A DNA stretch of 64,000 bases, from assembly GCF_000720255.1 (NCBI RefSeq), contig NZ_JOJE01000007.1:186001-250000 (forward strand). The letters run 5' to 3'. The translations under genes and the position numbers were made by a program. Origin of the DNA: Streptomyces griseus subsp. griseus. GTDB taxonomy: Bacteria > Actinomycetota > Actinomycetes > Streptomycetales > Streptomycetaceae. Shown here in pieces: positions 8,387-16,621 of this stretch (positions within the stretch are counted from its first letter, which is position 1; the number at the start of each line of letters is the position of its first letter). Under the pieces are notes generated by a model, which did no database searches, was not told the DNA's origin, and saw only the letters and a program-made list of their open reading frames with translations.

Positions 8387-10021
8387 TCAGGACGTCGAAG
8401 GCCCCGTCCGGCTCACCGCCTCCGGAGTGGTGTGGGTGAGTTCGCCGTCCAGCAGGAGCCAGCGGGTGATGCCGATCGACTCAAGGAACGGCAGGTCGTG
8501 GCTGGCCACGATCAGTGCTCCCTCGTAGGACTCCAGGGCCGAGGTGAGCTGCCGCACGCTCGCCATGTCCAGGTTGTTCGTCGGCTCGTCCAGCATCAGC
8601 AACTGCGGCGCGGGCTCCGCCAGCATCAGCGCGGCCAGGGCCGCCCGGAAGCGCTCGCCGCCGGACAGCGTGGCCGCCCGCTGGTCGGCCCGGGCGCCTC
8701 GGAACAGGAAGCGGGCCAGCCGCGCCCGGACCCGGTTGTTGGTGGCGCCCGGCGCGAACCGGGCCACGTTCTCCGCGACGGTCAGTTCGTCGTCCAGGAC
8801 GTCGAGCCGCTGCGGCAGGAACCGCATCGGAACGTGCGCCCGCGCCTCGCCCGACACCGGCGGCAGTTCCCCGGCGATCGTGCGCAGCAGCGTCGTCTTG
8901 CCCGCGCCGTTGCGGCCGATCAGCGCGACCCGCTCCGGCCCCCGCAGGTCGAGCCCTCCGGCCACCCGGGCGCCGTACGCCAACTCCAGGTCCAGCAGGG
9001 TGAGGACGTCACGGCCCGGCGGTACGGCCGTGTACGGCAGGTCGACGCGGATCTCGTCGTCGTCCCGTACGGCTTCCACGGCCTCGTCGAGCCGTTCCCG
9101 GGCCTCCGCGAGCCTCTCCTCGTGCATGATGCGGTGCTTGCCCGCCGACTCCTGGGCCGCCCGCTTGCGCGCCCCCATGACGATCTTCGGCTCGCGCTTG
9201 CTGTCCGCCATCTTCTGCCCGTACCGCTTGCGACGGGCCAACTTGACCTGTGCGTCGGCCAGTTCGCGCTTCTGCTTGCGGAAGTCGGCCTCGGCGACGC
9301 GCACCATGCGCTCGGCCGCCTCCTGCTCGGTGGCGAGCGCCTCCTCGTAGGCGGAGAAGTTGCCGCCGTACCAGGTGATCTCCCCCGCGTGCAGGTCGGC
9401 GATCTGGTCGACCAGATCCAGGAGTTCGCGATCGTGGCTGACCACGACCATCACGCCGGGCCAGGACTCCACGGCCGCGTACAGCCGCCTGCGCGCGTAC
9501 AGGTCGAGGTTGTTGGTGGGCTCGTCCAGCAGCAGGACGTCCGGCCGGCGCAGCAGCAGCGCGGCCAGCCTGAGCAGGACGGACTCGCCGCCCGACACCT
9601 CGCCGATCGTCCGGTCCAACCCGACATGTCCGAGACCGAGTTCGCCCAGTGTGGCCAGGGCGCGCTCCTCGACGTCCCAGTCGTCGCCGACGGTCTCGAA
9701 GTGGGCTTCGGTCACGTCACCCGCCTCGATGGCGTGCAACGCGGCCCGCTGCGCGGCGATGCCGAGCACCTCGTCGACACGCAGCGTGGTGTCGAGCGTG
9801 ATGTTCTGCGGGAGGTAACCCACCTCGCCCGCGACACGGACGGTGCCGTCGGCCGGGGTGAGTTTCCCGGCGATCAGCTGCAACAGGGTGGATTTGCCTG
9901 AGCCGTTGACGCCGACGAGACCGGTCCTGCCGGGGGCGAAGGCGACGTCGAGGCCGTCGAAGACGGTGGTGCCGTCGGGCCAGGCGAAGGAGAGGGAGGT
10001 ACAGGCGATGGAAGTATGCAT
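8387..10021 (-). CDS. ABC-F family ATPase (ribosome-associated, possible antibiotic resistance)
   Basis: A 544-residue ABC-F protein with two ATP-binding cassettes and no membrane segment. Cassette 1 has G-V-N-G-S-G-K-S-T, the signature S-G-G-E and L-L-L-D-E-P-T-N-N-L-D. Cassette 2 has G-R-N-G-A-G-K-T-T, L-S-G-G-E-R-F-R and M-L-D-E-P-T-N-N-L-D. Between them is the basic, charged interdomain linker that reaches the ribosomal P/E sites in this family. Members either act as translation factors or protect ribosomes from antibiotics. The ATG at 10021 fits the family start. A leader of some 230 bases or more upstream suggests attenuation control. The linker looks more like the resistance (VgaA/MsrA-like) type than EttA, but this is not decided by sequence reading alone. 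Confidence 0.88.
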   Translation of the reverse strand: MHTSIACTSLSFAWPDGTTVFDGLDVAFAPGRTGLVGVNGSGKSTLLQLIAGKLTPADGTVRVAGEVGYLPQNITLDTTLRVDEVLGIAAQRAALHAIEAGDVTEAHFETVGDDWDVEERALATLGELGLGHVGLDRTIGEVSGGESVLLRLAALLLRRPDVLLLDEPTNNLDLYARRRLYAAVESWPGVMVVVSHDRELLDLVDQIADLHAGEITWYGGNFSAYEEALATEQEAAERMVRVAEADFRKQKRELADAQVKLARRKRYGQKMADSKREPKIVMGARKRAAQESAGKHRIMHEERLAEARERLDEAVEAVRDDDEIRVDLPYTAVPPGRDVLTLLDLELAYGARVAGGLDLRGPERVALIGRNGAGKTTLLRTIAGELPPVSGEARAHVPMRFLPQRLDVLDDELTVAENVARFAPGATNNRVRARLARFLFRGARADQRAATLSGGERFRAALAALMLAEPAPQLLMLDEPTNNLDMASVRQLTSALESYEGALIVASHDLPFLESIGITRWLLLDGELTHTTPEAVSRTGPSTS

Positions 10022-10385
10022 GGGGCCTCGCGGTTGCTGGATGCGGTCGGTGAGCAACGCGTGTCGAGACACCGGGGGCGGGCGACCGGGAGCACCTGTA
10101 CGAAGGCCGAGAGGCCGGAGGGCGTGAGAAGAGCCCTGCTTCGTCGAGGACGGCTCGAATGCCGAGGTCGCACGCGGCAGCCACACCTCATGGGGTGTGG
10201 CGCGGTGTCTCAGGACCTCAGACGAGCAACGTCCTTCTCCAATCGGCGGCAACAGAAGCGTTCTACACCGTAGGAGAGGCCTGAAGGACTGTCAACGGAA
10301 TTGACCCGGACCGGTCGGCGGGCCCCTACGCTGATGTCGGATTCCTGCCAGCTCCTGCCCCCGGCCTGGTGCTTGAGTGATCCCC
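10022..10385. other. Intergenic region with long leader of the ABC-F gene
   Basis: This 364-base stretch between divergent genes holds no convincing protein gene. On the leftward transcript it contains a 7-bp hairpin (CCACACC at 10181-10187 with GGTGTGG at 10194-10200) and a second short stem near 10103-10118 (GGCC-gaga-GGCC). Reading frames run through it without homology. It resembles the long, structured leaders used for ribosome-mediated attenuation of ABC-F resistance genes, which is inference. The promoter for the rightward gene must also lie here. Confidence 0.4.
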
Positions 10386-11222
10386 ATGACCCATGAGAAC
10401 TCCCTCAGTGACCGTGCCCTCGCCTTTCGTGCCCTGCACGTCCCGGGGCGGCCGCTGGTGCTGCCGAACGCCTGGGACATCGCGAGTGCCCGACTCGTCG
10501 AGGAGGCGGGGGCGGCCGCCGTGGCCACCACGAGCGCCGGGGTCGCCTGGGCCCTGGGGGCGGCGGACGGCGACCGGCTGGAAGGCCACCGGGCCGTGGC
10601 GGCGGTCGGCGCCATCGCGGCGGAGGTGCGTGTGCCGGTCACCGCCGACATCGAGAGCGGCTACGCGGCCGATCCGGCCGGCGTCGCCGACACCGTCCGC
10701 GCGGTGGTCGCCGCGGGCGTCGTCGGAATCAACATCGAGGACGCCGTGCGCGACAGCGGGCCGGGGCCGCTGCGCGCGGTCGCCGAACAGGCCGAGAGGA
10801 TCGCCGCCGCCCGCGAGGCCGCCGACGCCGCGGGCGTGCCGCTGTTCGTCAATGCCCGCATCGACACGCTACTGGCGGGCGTCGGGGGAGTGGATCTCAC
10901 CCTGGAGCGCGCCGCCGCCTTCCGGGCTGCGGGCGCCGACGGGATCTTCGTCCCCGGAGCCGTCGACCGGGAGACCGTCAAGCTCCTCGTGGACGGCGTC
11001 GACGGACCGTTGAACGTCCTGGTCGGCCCCGGCGCGCTCCCCGTCGCCGAACTCGCCGGACTCGGTGTCGCCCGCGTGAGTGCCGGATCGGACATCGCCC
11101 AGGCGGCCCACGCACTCGTCCGCCGCGCCGCCCGGGAGCTGTTGGGGGCGGGGACGTACGAGACGATGGCGGGCGGACTCGACTACGGCGAGCTCAACGC
11201 GCTCTTCGGTGAGCGGCGTTGA
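10386..11222 (+). CDS. Isocitrate lyase / PEP mutase superfamily protein
   Basis: A 278-residue TIM-barrel enzyme of the PEP mutase/isocitrate lyase superfamily, which makes or breaks C-C or C-P bonds of 2-oxo or 2-hydroxy acids. Family motifs seen are L-P-N-A-W-D, T-A-D-I-E-S-G-Y near residue 85, and G-I-N-I-E-D-A near residue 118. True PEP mutases carry an E-D-K-x(5)-N-S motif. Here the equivalent loop is D-I-E-S-G-Y, so phosphonate synthesis is unlikely and an oxaloacetate-decarboxylase or lyase role is more probable. An in-frame GTG 9 bases upstream is an alternative start. It is a single gene with no phosphonate genes nearby. Confidence 0.85.
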   Translation: MTHENSLSDRALAFRALHVPGRPLVLPNAWDIASARLVEEAGAAAVATTSAGVAWALGAADGDRLEGHRAVAAVGAIAAEVRVPVTADIESGYAADPAGVADTVRAVVAAGVVGINIEDAVRDSGPGPLRAVAEQAERIAAAREAADAAGVPLFVNARIDTLLAGVGGVDLTLERAAAFRAAGADGIFVPGAVDRETVKLLVDGVDGPLNVLVGPGALPVAELAGLGVARVSAGSDIAQAAHALVRRAARELLGAGTYETMAGGLDYGELNALFGERR

Positions 11223-11262
11223 CCGTCCCCACGGCCCGCGGGACGTCGCGCCGCGAGCCCGT

Positions 11263-11676
11263 TCAGGCGTCCCGCATCAGTTCCGCGAGGTCGTGGTCGA
11301 GGTCGAGCTGGAGGTGTTCCAAGCCGGCCGGCACCAGCTCGCCCGTGGCCTCCAGGAACCGGCGGATCTCACCCGAGCGGACGTGGACGATGGCCGTGCC
11401 CTCGGGGGCGTGGAACTCCAGGACCGTCCGGTCGTACCCGTACGGTCGTACGCGGACGTCGCCGTGCCCCTCGGCGTCGTGCAGACCGGCGGCGAGCAGC
11501 TCGCGGGCGAACGTCCAGCAGACCTCCACGCCCTCGAGGGTGGCGGGGGCGGGGAACGTCATGCGGACGGCGAACGGGTCGCGGCGGTCGTAGTGCAAGG
11601 TGGCGGGAATGCTCGGCATCCGCGGCGCGGCGGCGACGAGGCGGGCCTCCACGGGCTGCTCGATGACGGTGGACAA
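11263..11676 (-). CDS. ssgD: SsgA-like sporulation / cell-division protein (SsgD-type)
   Basis: A 137-residue SALP (SsgA-like protein), a family found only in morphologically complex actinomycetes that guides septation and cell-wall synthesis during growth and sporulation. The family core is clear: P-A-T-L-H-Y-D-R-R-D-P-F-A-V-R-M-T-F, then V-C-W-T-F-A-R-E-L-L and the segment ending with a conserved acidic C terminus. A TTG start at 11676 (GGGAGCAAGG upstream) gives the normal family N terminus; a longer in-frame extension to 11862 has no homology. The assignment to SsgD rests on remembered gene neighbourhood, so the exact paralogue is less certain than the family. Confidence 0.85.
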   Translation of the reverse strand: MSTVIEQPVEARLVAAAPRMPSIPATLHYDRRDPFAVRMTFPAPATLEGVEVCWTFARELLAAGLHDAEGHGDVRVRPYGYDRTVLEFHAPEGTAIVHVRSGEIRRFLEATGELVPAGLEHLQLDLDHDLAELMRDA

Positions 11677-11925
11677 CGCCTTGCTCCCTTGGGTGCGGGC
11701 TGGACAAGCCTTCCGGGCGGATGAGGCCGGGCAATGGAAGAGACGACGGAATCGGCCAATCCGTGTACAGAACTTCGAGTGACCTCGGTCACCGCGTTCA
11801 TGCCCCCGAGTGGTGCAGCTCTCTTCCCTTTCAGGGAAGCGCACTTGGGGCGATCGGGACACCTCGGGACGGCCCGGGCGAGGGCGTCTGGACGGCGTCG
11901 GGGGCGTGGGCTAGCTTCGCCCGCC

Positions 11926-13089
11926 ATGAGGCGCTTGGGGAACACGCGACGCACGGGACCGATGGCACGGGCAGGACGAGGCACGCGAGAGGCACGCGGA
12001 ACACAGGGAGTGGCGGGGCGTGCCGGCCGGGCGGCGGCAGTGGCGACGGTGTGCGCCGCGGTGCTGGCCGCGCTGACCGCCGTGCCCGCGCAGGCGCAGT
12101 CACCCGAGCGGCGCACCCCGCACTGGGAGCTCAAGGACACCGGCACCCCCGACGTCCGGTTCCGCGGTCTTGCGGCCGTCGGCCGGGACACCGCCTGGGT
12201 GGCCGGGACGCAGGGCACCGTGCTGCGAACCTCGGACGGCGGGCGGAGCTGGCGGAACGTCTCCCCGCCGGGCGCCGCCGAACTGCAGTTCCGGGACATC
12301 GAGGCGTTCGACGCGCGGCGCGCCGTGGTGCTGGCCATCGGCGAGGGCGAGGCCTCCCGCGTCTACCGGACCGACGACGGCGGGGCCACCTGGACGGAGT
12401 CCTTCCGCAACACCGACGCGCGGGCCTTCTACGACTGCCTCACCTTCTTCGACCGCCGGCACGGCCTGGCGATGAGCGACCCGGTCGACGGGAAGTTCCG
12501 CATCCTGTCGACGAGCGACGGCGGCCGTTCCTGGAAGGTACTGCCCAGCGACGGGATGCCGGCCGCGCTGGACGGCGAGGCCGGGTTCGCCGCCAGTGGC
12601 CAGTGCCTGGCCGCCTCCGGTCCCCGGGACGTCTGGCTGGCCACCGGCGGCGGTGCCCACGCGCGCGTGCTGCACTCGGCCGACCGCGGCCTGACCTGGA
12701 CGGCCACCGACGCCCCGGTCCCGGCGGGCGATCCGGCCCGCGGTGTGTTCGCGCTCGCGTTCCGCGACCGCACCCACGGTCTCGCCGTCGGCGGCGACTA
12801 CCGCGCCGAAGAGCCCTCCCCGCAGGCCGCTGCCACGACCCGGGACGGCGGCCGCACCTGGCGGCCCGCCGCCACATCGCCACCCGCGTACCGCTCCGGT
12901 GCCGCCTGGCTCCCGCACGGCCGCGCCGCCGCCCTCGCGGTCGGCCCCACCGGAACCGACCTGACGACGGACGCCGGCCGCACCTGGCGGACGGTCGACA
13001 CGGGGTCGTACGACACGGTCGACTGCGCGGCGGACCTGGGGTGCTGGGCGGCCGGGGAGAAGGGCCGGGTGGCGCGGCTGGAGCGCTGA
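11926..13089 (+). CDS. Secreted beta-propeller protein (YCF48/sialidase-like BNR repeats)
   Basis: A 387-residue exported protein. Residues 1-58 form a long basic, then hydrophobic signal ending A-Q-A. The rest is a beta propeller built from repeated blades carrying the Asp-box-like motif S/T-x-D-G-G-x-S/T-W (T-S-D-G-G-R-S-W, T-D-D-G-G-A-T-W, T-S-D-G-G-R-S-W, T-R-D-G-G-R-T-W, T-D-A-G-R-T-W). Such domains occur in the Ycf48 assembly factor and in sialidases; the catalytic residues of sialidases are not seen. A second ATG at 11962 is an alternative start. Function unknown; probably binds cell-surface or secreted ligands. Confidence 0.82.
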   Translation: MRRLGNTRRTGPMARAGRGTREARGTQGVAGRAGRAAAVATVCAAVLAALTAVPAQAQSPERRTPHWELKDTGTPDVRFRGLAAVGRDTAWVAGTQGTVLRTSDGGRSWRNVSPPGAAELQFRDIEAFDARRAVVLAIGEGEASRVYRTDDGGATWTESFRNTDARAFYDCLTFFDRRHGLAMSDPVDGKFRILSTSDGGRSWKVLPSDGMPAALDGEAGFAASGQCLAASGPRDVWLATGGGAHARVLHSADRGLTWTATDAPVPAGDPARGVFALAFRDRTHGLAVGGDYRAEEPSPQAAATTRDGGRTWRPAATSPPAYRSGAAWLPHGRAAALAVGPTGTDLTTDAGRTWRTVDTGSYDTVDCAADLGCWAAGEKGRVARLER

Positions 13090-13187
13090 CGCCGGCCGCT
13101 CCGCCCGGACGGGTGAACCGGAATGCCACATTCGCCCACAACGGGGTACCCGTGTCCAGCAGACAGGGACGAGAGGAGTGAACGGGT

Positions 13188-13517
13188 ATGCCAGCCGGTT
13201 CGAGCTCGAAGCGGGAGCGTCAGTACGAGCACATCAAGGAGAGCGCGCAGGACCGGGGCGAGAGCGCCGGGCGCGCCAAGGAGATCGCCGCGCGGACGGT
13301 GAACAAGGAACGCGCCCGCTCCGGCGAGTCGAAGACCGCCAGCCGCACCTCCACCCAGGACATGTCGTCCGGCAAGCGGGGCGGCCAGCGGTCCGGCAAG
13401 GGCTCCCAGGGGCCCACCTACGACCAGCTGTACGAGGAGGCCAAGCGGCGCAACGTCCAGGGCCGTTCGGACATGAACAAGCAGCAGCTGCAGCGCGCCC
13501 TGGGCAAGAAGGGCTGA
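13188..13517 (+). CDS. Small basic protein with SAP/Rho-N-like C terminus
   Basis: A 109-residue hydrophilic, Lys/Arg/Ser-rich protein. Residues 1-75 are predicted disordered and polar (S-S-S-K-R-E-R-Q-Y near the start). The C terminus (about 77-106) reads Y-D-Q-L-Y-E-E-A-K-R-R-N-V-Q-G-R-S-x-M-N-K-Q-Q-L, close to the helix-extension-helix of Rho N-terminal or SAP domains that bind nucleic acid. Relatives are often labelled plasmid stabilisation protein without experimental support. GAGGAG 9 bases upstream supports the start. Confidence 0.8.
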   Translation: MPAGSSSKRERQYEHIKESAQDRGESAGRAKEIAARTVNKERARSGESKTASRTSTQDMSSGKRGGQRSGKGSQGPTYDQLYEEAKRRNVQGRSDMNKQQLQRALGKKG

Positions 13518-13519
13518 CC

Positions 13520-13813
13520 TCAGCGCGACTCGCGGTAGGCCTCCAACGCCGGTGCCGTCTTCGTCGCGACGAACTCCGTGACGCGGTACGCGCAGACTCC
13601 GGCGGTGACGAACGGGTCGCCCGCGGTGATCTCCTCGATCCGGGCGCGGTCCCGCGCGACGGCGATGATCACTCCGCCGTCGCGCGGGTCCTTGCGCCCG
13701 GAAGCGAGGAAGTGACCCGTCTCGTACTGCTCCGCGAGCCACGCCACATGCGCCTCCAGCACGGCGTCGACGGCATCGAGCGGGGCGGTGTAGGTCAGCT
13801 CCAGTACGAACAT
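13520..13813 (-). CDS. YciI-like protein
   Basis: A 97-residue ferredoxin-like-fold protein of the YciI family. It shows the characteristic early aspartate in D-A-V-L-E-A-H-V-A-W-L, then G-H-F-L-A-S-G-R-K-D-P-R-D-G-G and D-P-F-V-T-A-G-V-C-A-Y-R-V-T-E-F. The histidine and aspartate form the putative active site of the family, whose reaction is generally unknown. Convergent with the preceding small basic protein, 2 bases apart. Confidence 0.88.
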   Translation of the reverse strand: MFVLELTYTAPLDAVDAVLEAHVAWLAEQYETGHFLASGRKDPRDGGVIIAVARDRARIEEITAGDPFVTAGVCAYRVTEFVATKTAPALEAYRESR

Positions 13814-13855
13814 GATCGCGAGCCTACCCGCGGAGACCGTAGGCTCGGCACCACG

Positions 13856-15025
13856 ATGAAGACCGTAGGTGTGCCCGCGGGCTGGCCCGCGACCGAGCAG
13901 GCGGCCCGAGCCGTCCAGGACGAGCTGAGGGCGAGGGTGGTGCTCGACGAAGCGGGACCGCCGCCGGGCACGGGCCACGTGACCGGGGTCGACGTGGCCT
14001 ACCACGACGAGTGGGACGTCGTGGTGGCCGCGGCCGTCGTTCTGGACGCGGCGACCCTCGACGTCGTCGCCGAGACCACGGCGGCGGGCCGGATCTCCTT
14101 CCCCTATGTCCCCGGCCTGCTCGCCTTCCGTGAACTCCCCACGGTGCTGGCCGCACTCGACGCCCTGCCCTGTCCCCCCGGCCTGGTCGTCTGCGACGGC
14201 TACGGCCTCGCGCACCCCCGCCGCTTCGGCCTGGCCACCCATCTCGGCGTCCTCACCGGTCTCCCGACGATCGGCGTCGCCAAGAACCCCTTCACCTTCA
14301 TGTACGACGAGCCCGGCACCCCACGCGGATCCTCCGCCCCCCTGACGGCGGCCGACGAGGAGGTCGGCCGCGCCCTGCGCACCCAGGCGGGCACCAAGCC
14401 GGTCTTCGTGTCGGTCGGCCACCGCACGAACCTCGACAACGCCTGTGCCCACACGCTCGCCCTCGCTCCGAAGTACCGCCTGCCGGAGACGACCCGAAGG
14501 GCGGACGCCCTGTGCCGCCGGGCGCTGCGGGAGGCGGTACGTGGCAGAGATCATCTGGCCGGACAGGCGGCCGGGGACCGCACCCGGAGCTGGGGACGCT
14601 CCCTGTTCGAAGGTCAGGCCGCTCCCGTGCTCTGGGCGGCCCGCGTGCTCGAAGCGGCCGCGGGGGGCCGGGGCCGGACCCCCGAGATCGACGCGGCGCT
14701 GCGACTCGCGGGCGAACGCGACGCCTGGAGCCGGGCGCGTGAGGTGTTCGACCTGGTCCGCGCGCACAGGATCGCGGCGGAGGACCGGCTCACGGACGAG
14801 GACCGGCTGCGGCTGCGGCTCGCCGAACTGGTCGCCAAGATCGCCCACAACGCGGCCGGTCCGCCGCCGTTCTTCGACTACCACGCGGGGTGGCAGATCG
14901 GCCCGCTGGCCGTCCGGCTCGCCATGACCGCGCGCGACGCCTCACTGCGCGACCGAGTCGAGACCGCGCTGGGGGACTGGCCGCCGACCGACGCTCCGGA
15001 GTACCTGGCTGAGTACGTCATCTGA
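13856..15025 (+). CDS. nfi: Endonuclease V with an unusual C-terminal extension
   Basis: Residues 1 to about 230 are endonuclease V, which nicks DNA (or RNA) next to deaminated bases such as hypoxanthine. Catalytic acids are visible as D46 (G-V-D-V-A-Y), E93 (F-R-E-L-P) and D114 (V-C-D-G-Y-G), and the P-Y-x-Y-P-wedge equivalent is F-P-Y-V-P-G-L-L. The sequence continues for another 155 residues (about 235-389) as a mostly helical, charged domain with W-G-R-S-L-F, A-A-P-V-L-W-A-A-R and a conserved-looking P-P-P-F-F-D-Y-H-A-G-W. I do not recognise that domain. EndoV proteins are normally 220-240 residues, so this is a fusion or extension. ATG at 13856; no strong ribosome site. Confidence 0.88.
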   Translation: MKTVGVPAGWPATEQAARAVQDELRARVVLDEAGPPPGTGHVTGVDVAYHDEWDVVVAAAVVLDAATLDVVAETTAAGRISFPYVPGLLAFRELPTVLAALDALPCPPGLVVCDGYGLAHPRRFGLATHLGVLTGLPTIGVAKNPFTFMYDEPGTPRGSSAPLTAADEEVGRALRTQAGTKPVFVSVGHRTNLDNACAHTLALAPKYRLPETTRRADALCRRALREAVRGRDHLAGQAAGDRTRSWGRSLFEGQAAPVLWAARVLEAAAGGRGRTPEIDAALRLAGERDAWSRAREVFDLVRAHRIAAEDRLTDEDRLRLRLAELVAKIAHNAAGPPPFFDYHAGWQIGPLAVRLAMTARDASLRDRVETALGDWPPTDAPEYLAEYVI

Positions 15026-15074
15026 GTATCCGTACGGATGTGCCCTCGCACGCATGATCGGCAAGCTGGGGCGC

Positions 15075-15221
15075 ATGACGACGCATCGTGCTCCCAAGCC
15101 CCTGGCCGATCCTGAGCGGCCCGTCGAGCGGGCCGTGACCGCCGCGCTGGTCATCGCCGGGCTCGCCGGGCTCGGCTGGATCGTGGGGATGATCTACACG
15201 CTCGCGGCCTGGCCGATGTAG
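15075..15221 (+). CDS. Small single-pass membrane protein (48 aa)
   Basis: A 48-residue reading frame with an ATG at 15075. Residues 1-19 are polar (P-K-P-L-A-D-P-E-R-P) and about 21-46 form one membrane helix (V-I-A-G-L-A-G-L-G-W-I-V-G-M-I-Y). CTGGGG lies just upstream. It fits the pattern of short DUF-type membrane proteins common in streptomycetes, with good third-position GC. Function unknown. Confidence 0.65.
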   Translation: MTTHRAPKPLADPERPVERAVTAALVIAGLAGLGWIVGMIYTLAAWPM

Positions 15222-15228
15222 GGGCCGG

Positions 15229-16407
15229 TCAGTGGGCCGCGGCGACGCGGAAGCGGATCCCGGACGCGCGCAGCCGTTCGATGAGGGCGTCGCCCATCGC
15301 CACCGCCGTGGTGACCTGGCCGGACGTCGGCGGGAGGTCGTCGAGGGCCAGGGCGAGCGCCGCCTCGGCGAACATCTTCGCCGTCTCGTCGTAGCCGGGA
15401 TCGCCGCCCGAGACCTCGGTGAACACCCGGCGGCCACCGCCCTCGCCCACGAACCGCACGGAGAACCAGCTCCTCGCCCGCTTCTCGGCGCTCGGTCCCT
15501 CACCGGGCTTGAGCCGCCCGGACAACCAGCGCCGGGCGGGTGGCACCTGGGCGGCCGCGAGGAGCGCCCCGACGGCCGCGACACCGCCCACCGCCACGGG
15601 CAGGCTCCGTACGGCCGCGTAGTGGCGGTAGCGGAAGTCGGGCCCGTAGCGTTCGAGCGCCCGCGCCGAGCGGCACACGATCTGCGGATCGATCGTCGGC
15701 AGCGGCAGCGCCCACGCGCCGACCTCCGGGGCGAACCGGGGCGCGCTCGCCGGCGCCTTCGCCCGCCGCCCGACCAGACGCGGCTCGTGCCGCCCGCGTT
15801 CCCGTGCGGCGGCCGCCATCTGCCGCCCGCGCGCGAACTGGCCCAGCGCGGAGGCGAACGTACCGCCGGAGAAGGTCGCGTCGGCGGTCACGTAACCGTC
15901 CACGGTCAGCGGCACCCCCTCCGGCAGTTGCTGGACCGTGAAGTACGCGCCCAGATCGTGCGGGACGGAGTCGAACCCGCACGCGTGCACCAGTCGTGCG
16001 CCGGTCTCCCGCGCGCGTGCGTCGTGACGCACGTACATCAGGTCCACGAACTCCGGCTCACCACTGATGTCGAGGTAGTCGGCGCCGGTGTCCGCGCAGC
16101 CGGCGACGAGGGCCTCGCCGTGGCGGACGTACGGTCCCACGGTCGTGGCGACCACGCGCGCGTGCTCGGCGAGCGCGCGCAGCGACGCCGGGTCCGACAC
16201 GTCCGCCCGCAGGATCCCGATCTCCGCGCGGCCGGGCAGCCGCTCGCGCAGCCGCTGGAGCTTGTCCTCGTTGCGGCCCGCGATCGCCCACCGCAGTCCC
16301 TCGGGCGCGTGCGCCGCGAGGTACTCCGCGGTCAGCTCCCCGGCGAAGCCGGTCGCCCCGAAGAGCACGATGTCGTACGGACGATCCGCCCTCTTCAGCC
16401 TGCTCAT
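15229..16407 (-). CDS. Saccharopine-dehydrogenase-like / trans-acting enoyl reductase family protein
   Basis: A 392-residue NAD(P)-binding oxidoreductase-like protein. The N terminus has a Rossmann motif, I-V-L-F-G-A-T-G-F-A-G, and D-Y-L-D-I-S-G-E-P near residue 115, as in mycobacterial Rv2449c/Rv2953-type trans-acting enoyl reductases and the saccharopine dehydrogenase superfamily. A hydrophobic stretch near residues 285-305 (V-A-V-G-G-V-A-A-V-G-A-L-L-A-A) may contact membrane. Substrate unknown; likely an acyl or polyketide lipid intermediate. The gene is divergent from the CoA-transferase/thiolase/FadB group across a region with palindromes. Confidence 0.82.
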   Translation of the reverse strand: MSRLKRADRPYDIVLFGATGFAGELTAEYLAAHAPEGLRWAIAGRNEDKLQRLRERLPGRAEIGILRADVSDPASLRALAEHARVVATTVGPYVRHGEALVAGCADTGADYLDISGEPEFVDLMYVRHDARARETGARLVHACGFDSVPHDLGAYFTVQQLPEGVPLTVDGYVTADATFSGGTFASALGQFARGRQMAAAARERGRHEPRLVGRRAKAPASAPRFAPEVGAWALPLPTIDPQIVCRSARALERYGPDFRYRHYAAVRSLPVAVGGVAAVGALLAAAQVPPARRWLSGRLKPGEGPSAEKRARSWFSVRFVGEGGGRRVFTEVSGGDPGYDETAKMFAEAALALALDDLPPTSGQVTTAVAMGDALIERLRASGIRFRVAAAH

Positions 16408-16510
16408 GACACCCCTCGGGTCGTGCGCTCCGCGCCGTTTTCGGTGGCTGAGGTTAGCGTGAGGAGCGCGAGGCCCGTCGGTTGGGCCTGCCGATCCGCT
16501 CGGTGCGAGA

Positions 16511-16542
16511 TACCGTGCGAGGTACGGTGTCTAAGCGCTTGC
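16511..16542. promoter_or_regulatory. Palindromes in the divergent promoter region of the CoA-metabolism genes
   Basis: An 8-bp perfect palindrome AAGCGCTT (16533-16540) sits within CTAAGCGCTTGCT, similar to operators bound by TetR-type regulators of fatty-acid or sterol breakdown (AAGC-N-GCTTG style). Just before it, ACCGT and ACGGT form an inverted repeat around 7 bases (about 16512-16528). The site lies between divergent genes, 82-90 bases before the CoA-transferase start. Confidence 0.45.
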
Positions 16543-16621
16543 TCGCCCAGCTCTTGTGCCGGGTGGAACACGTTCTTAGCATCGCTGGTGATTACATCCC
16601 TCCGTCTCAGCAGGGGGCTGG

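Noticed and set aside
10386..11222. Phosphonate biosynthesis start (PEP mutase)
   Set aside because: The E-D-K-x5-N-S motif of true PepM is not present and no phosphonopyruvate decarboxylase is nearby.
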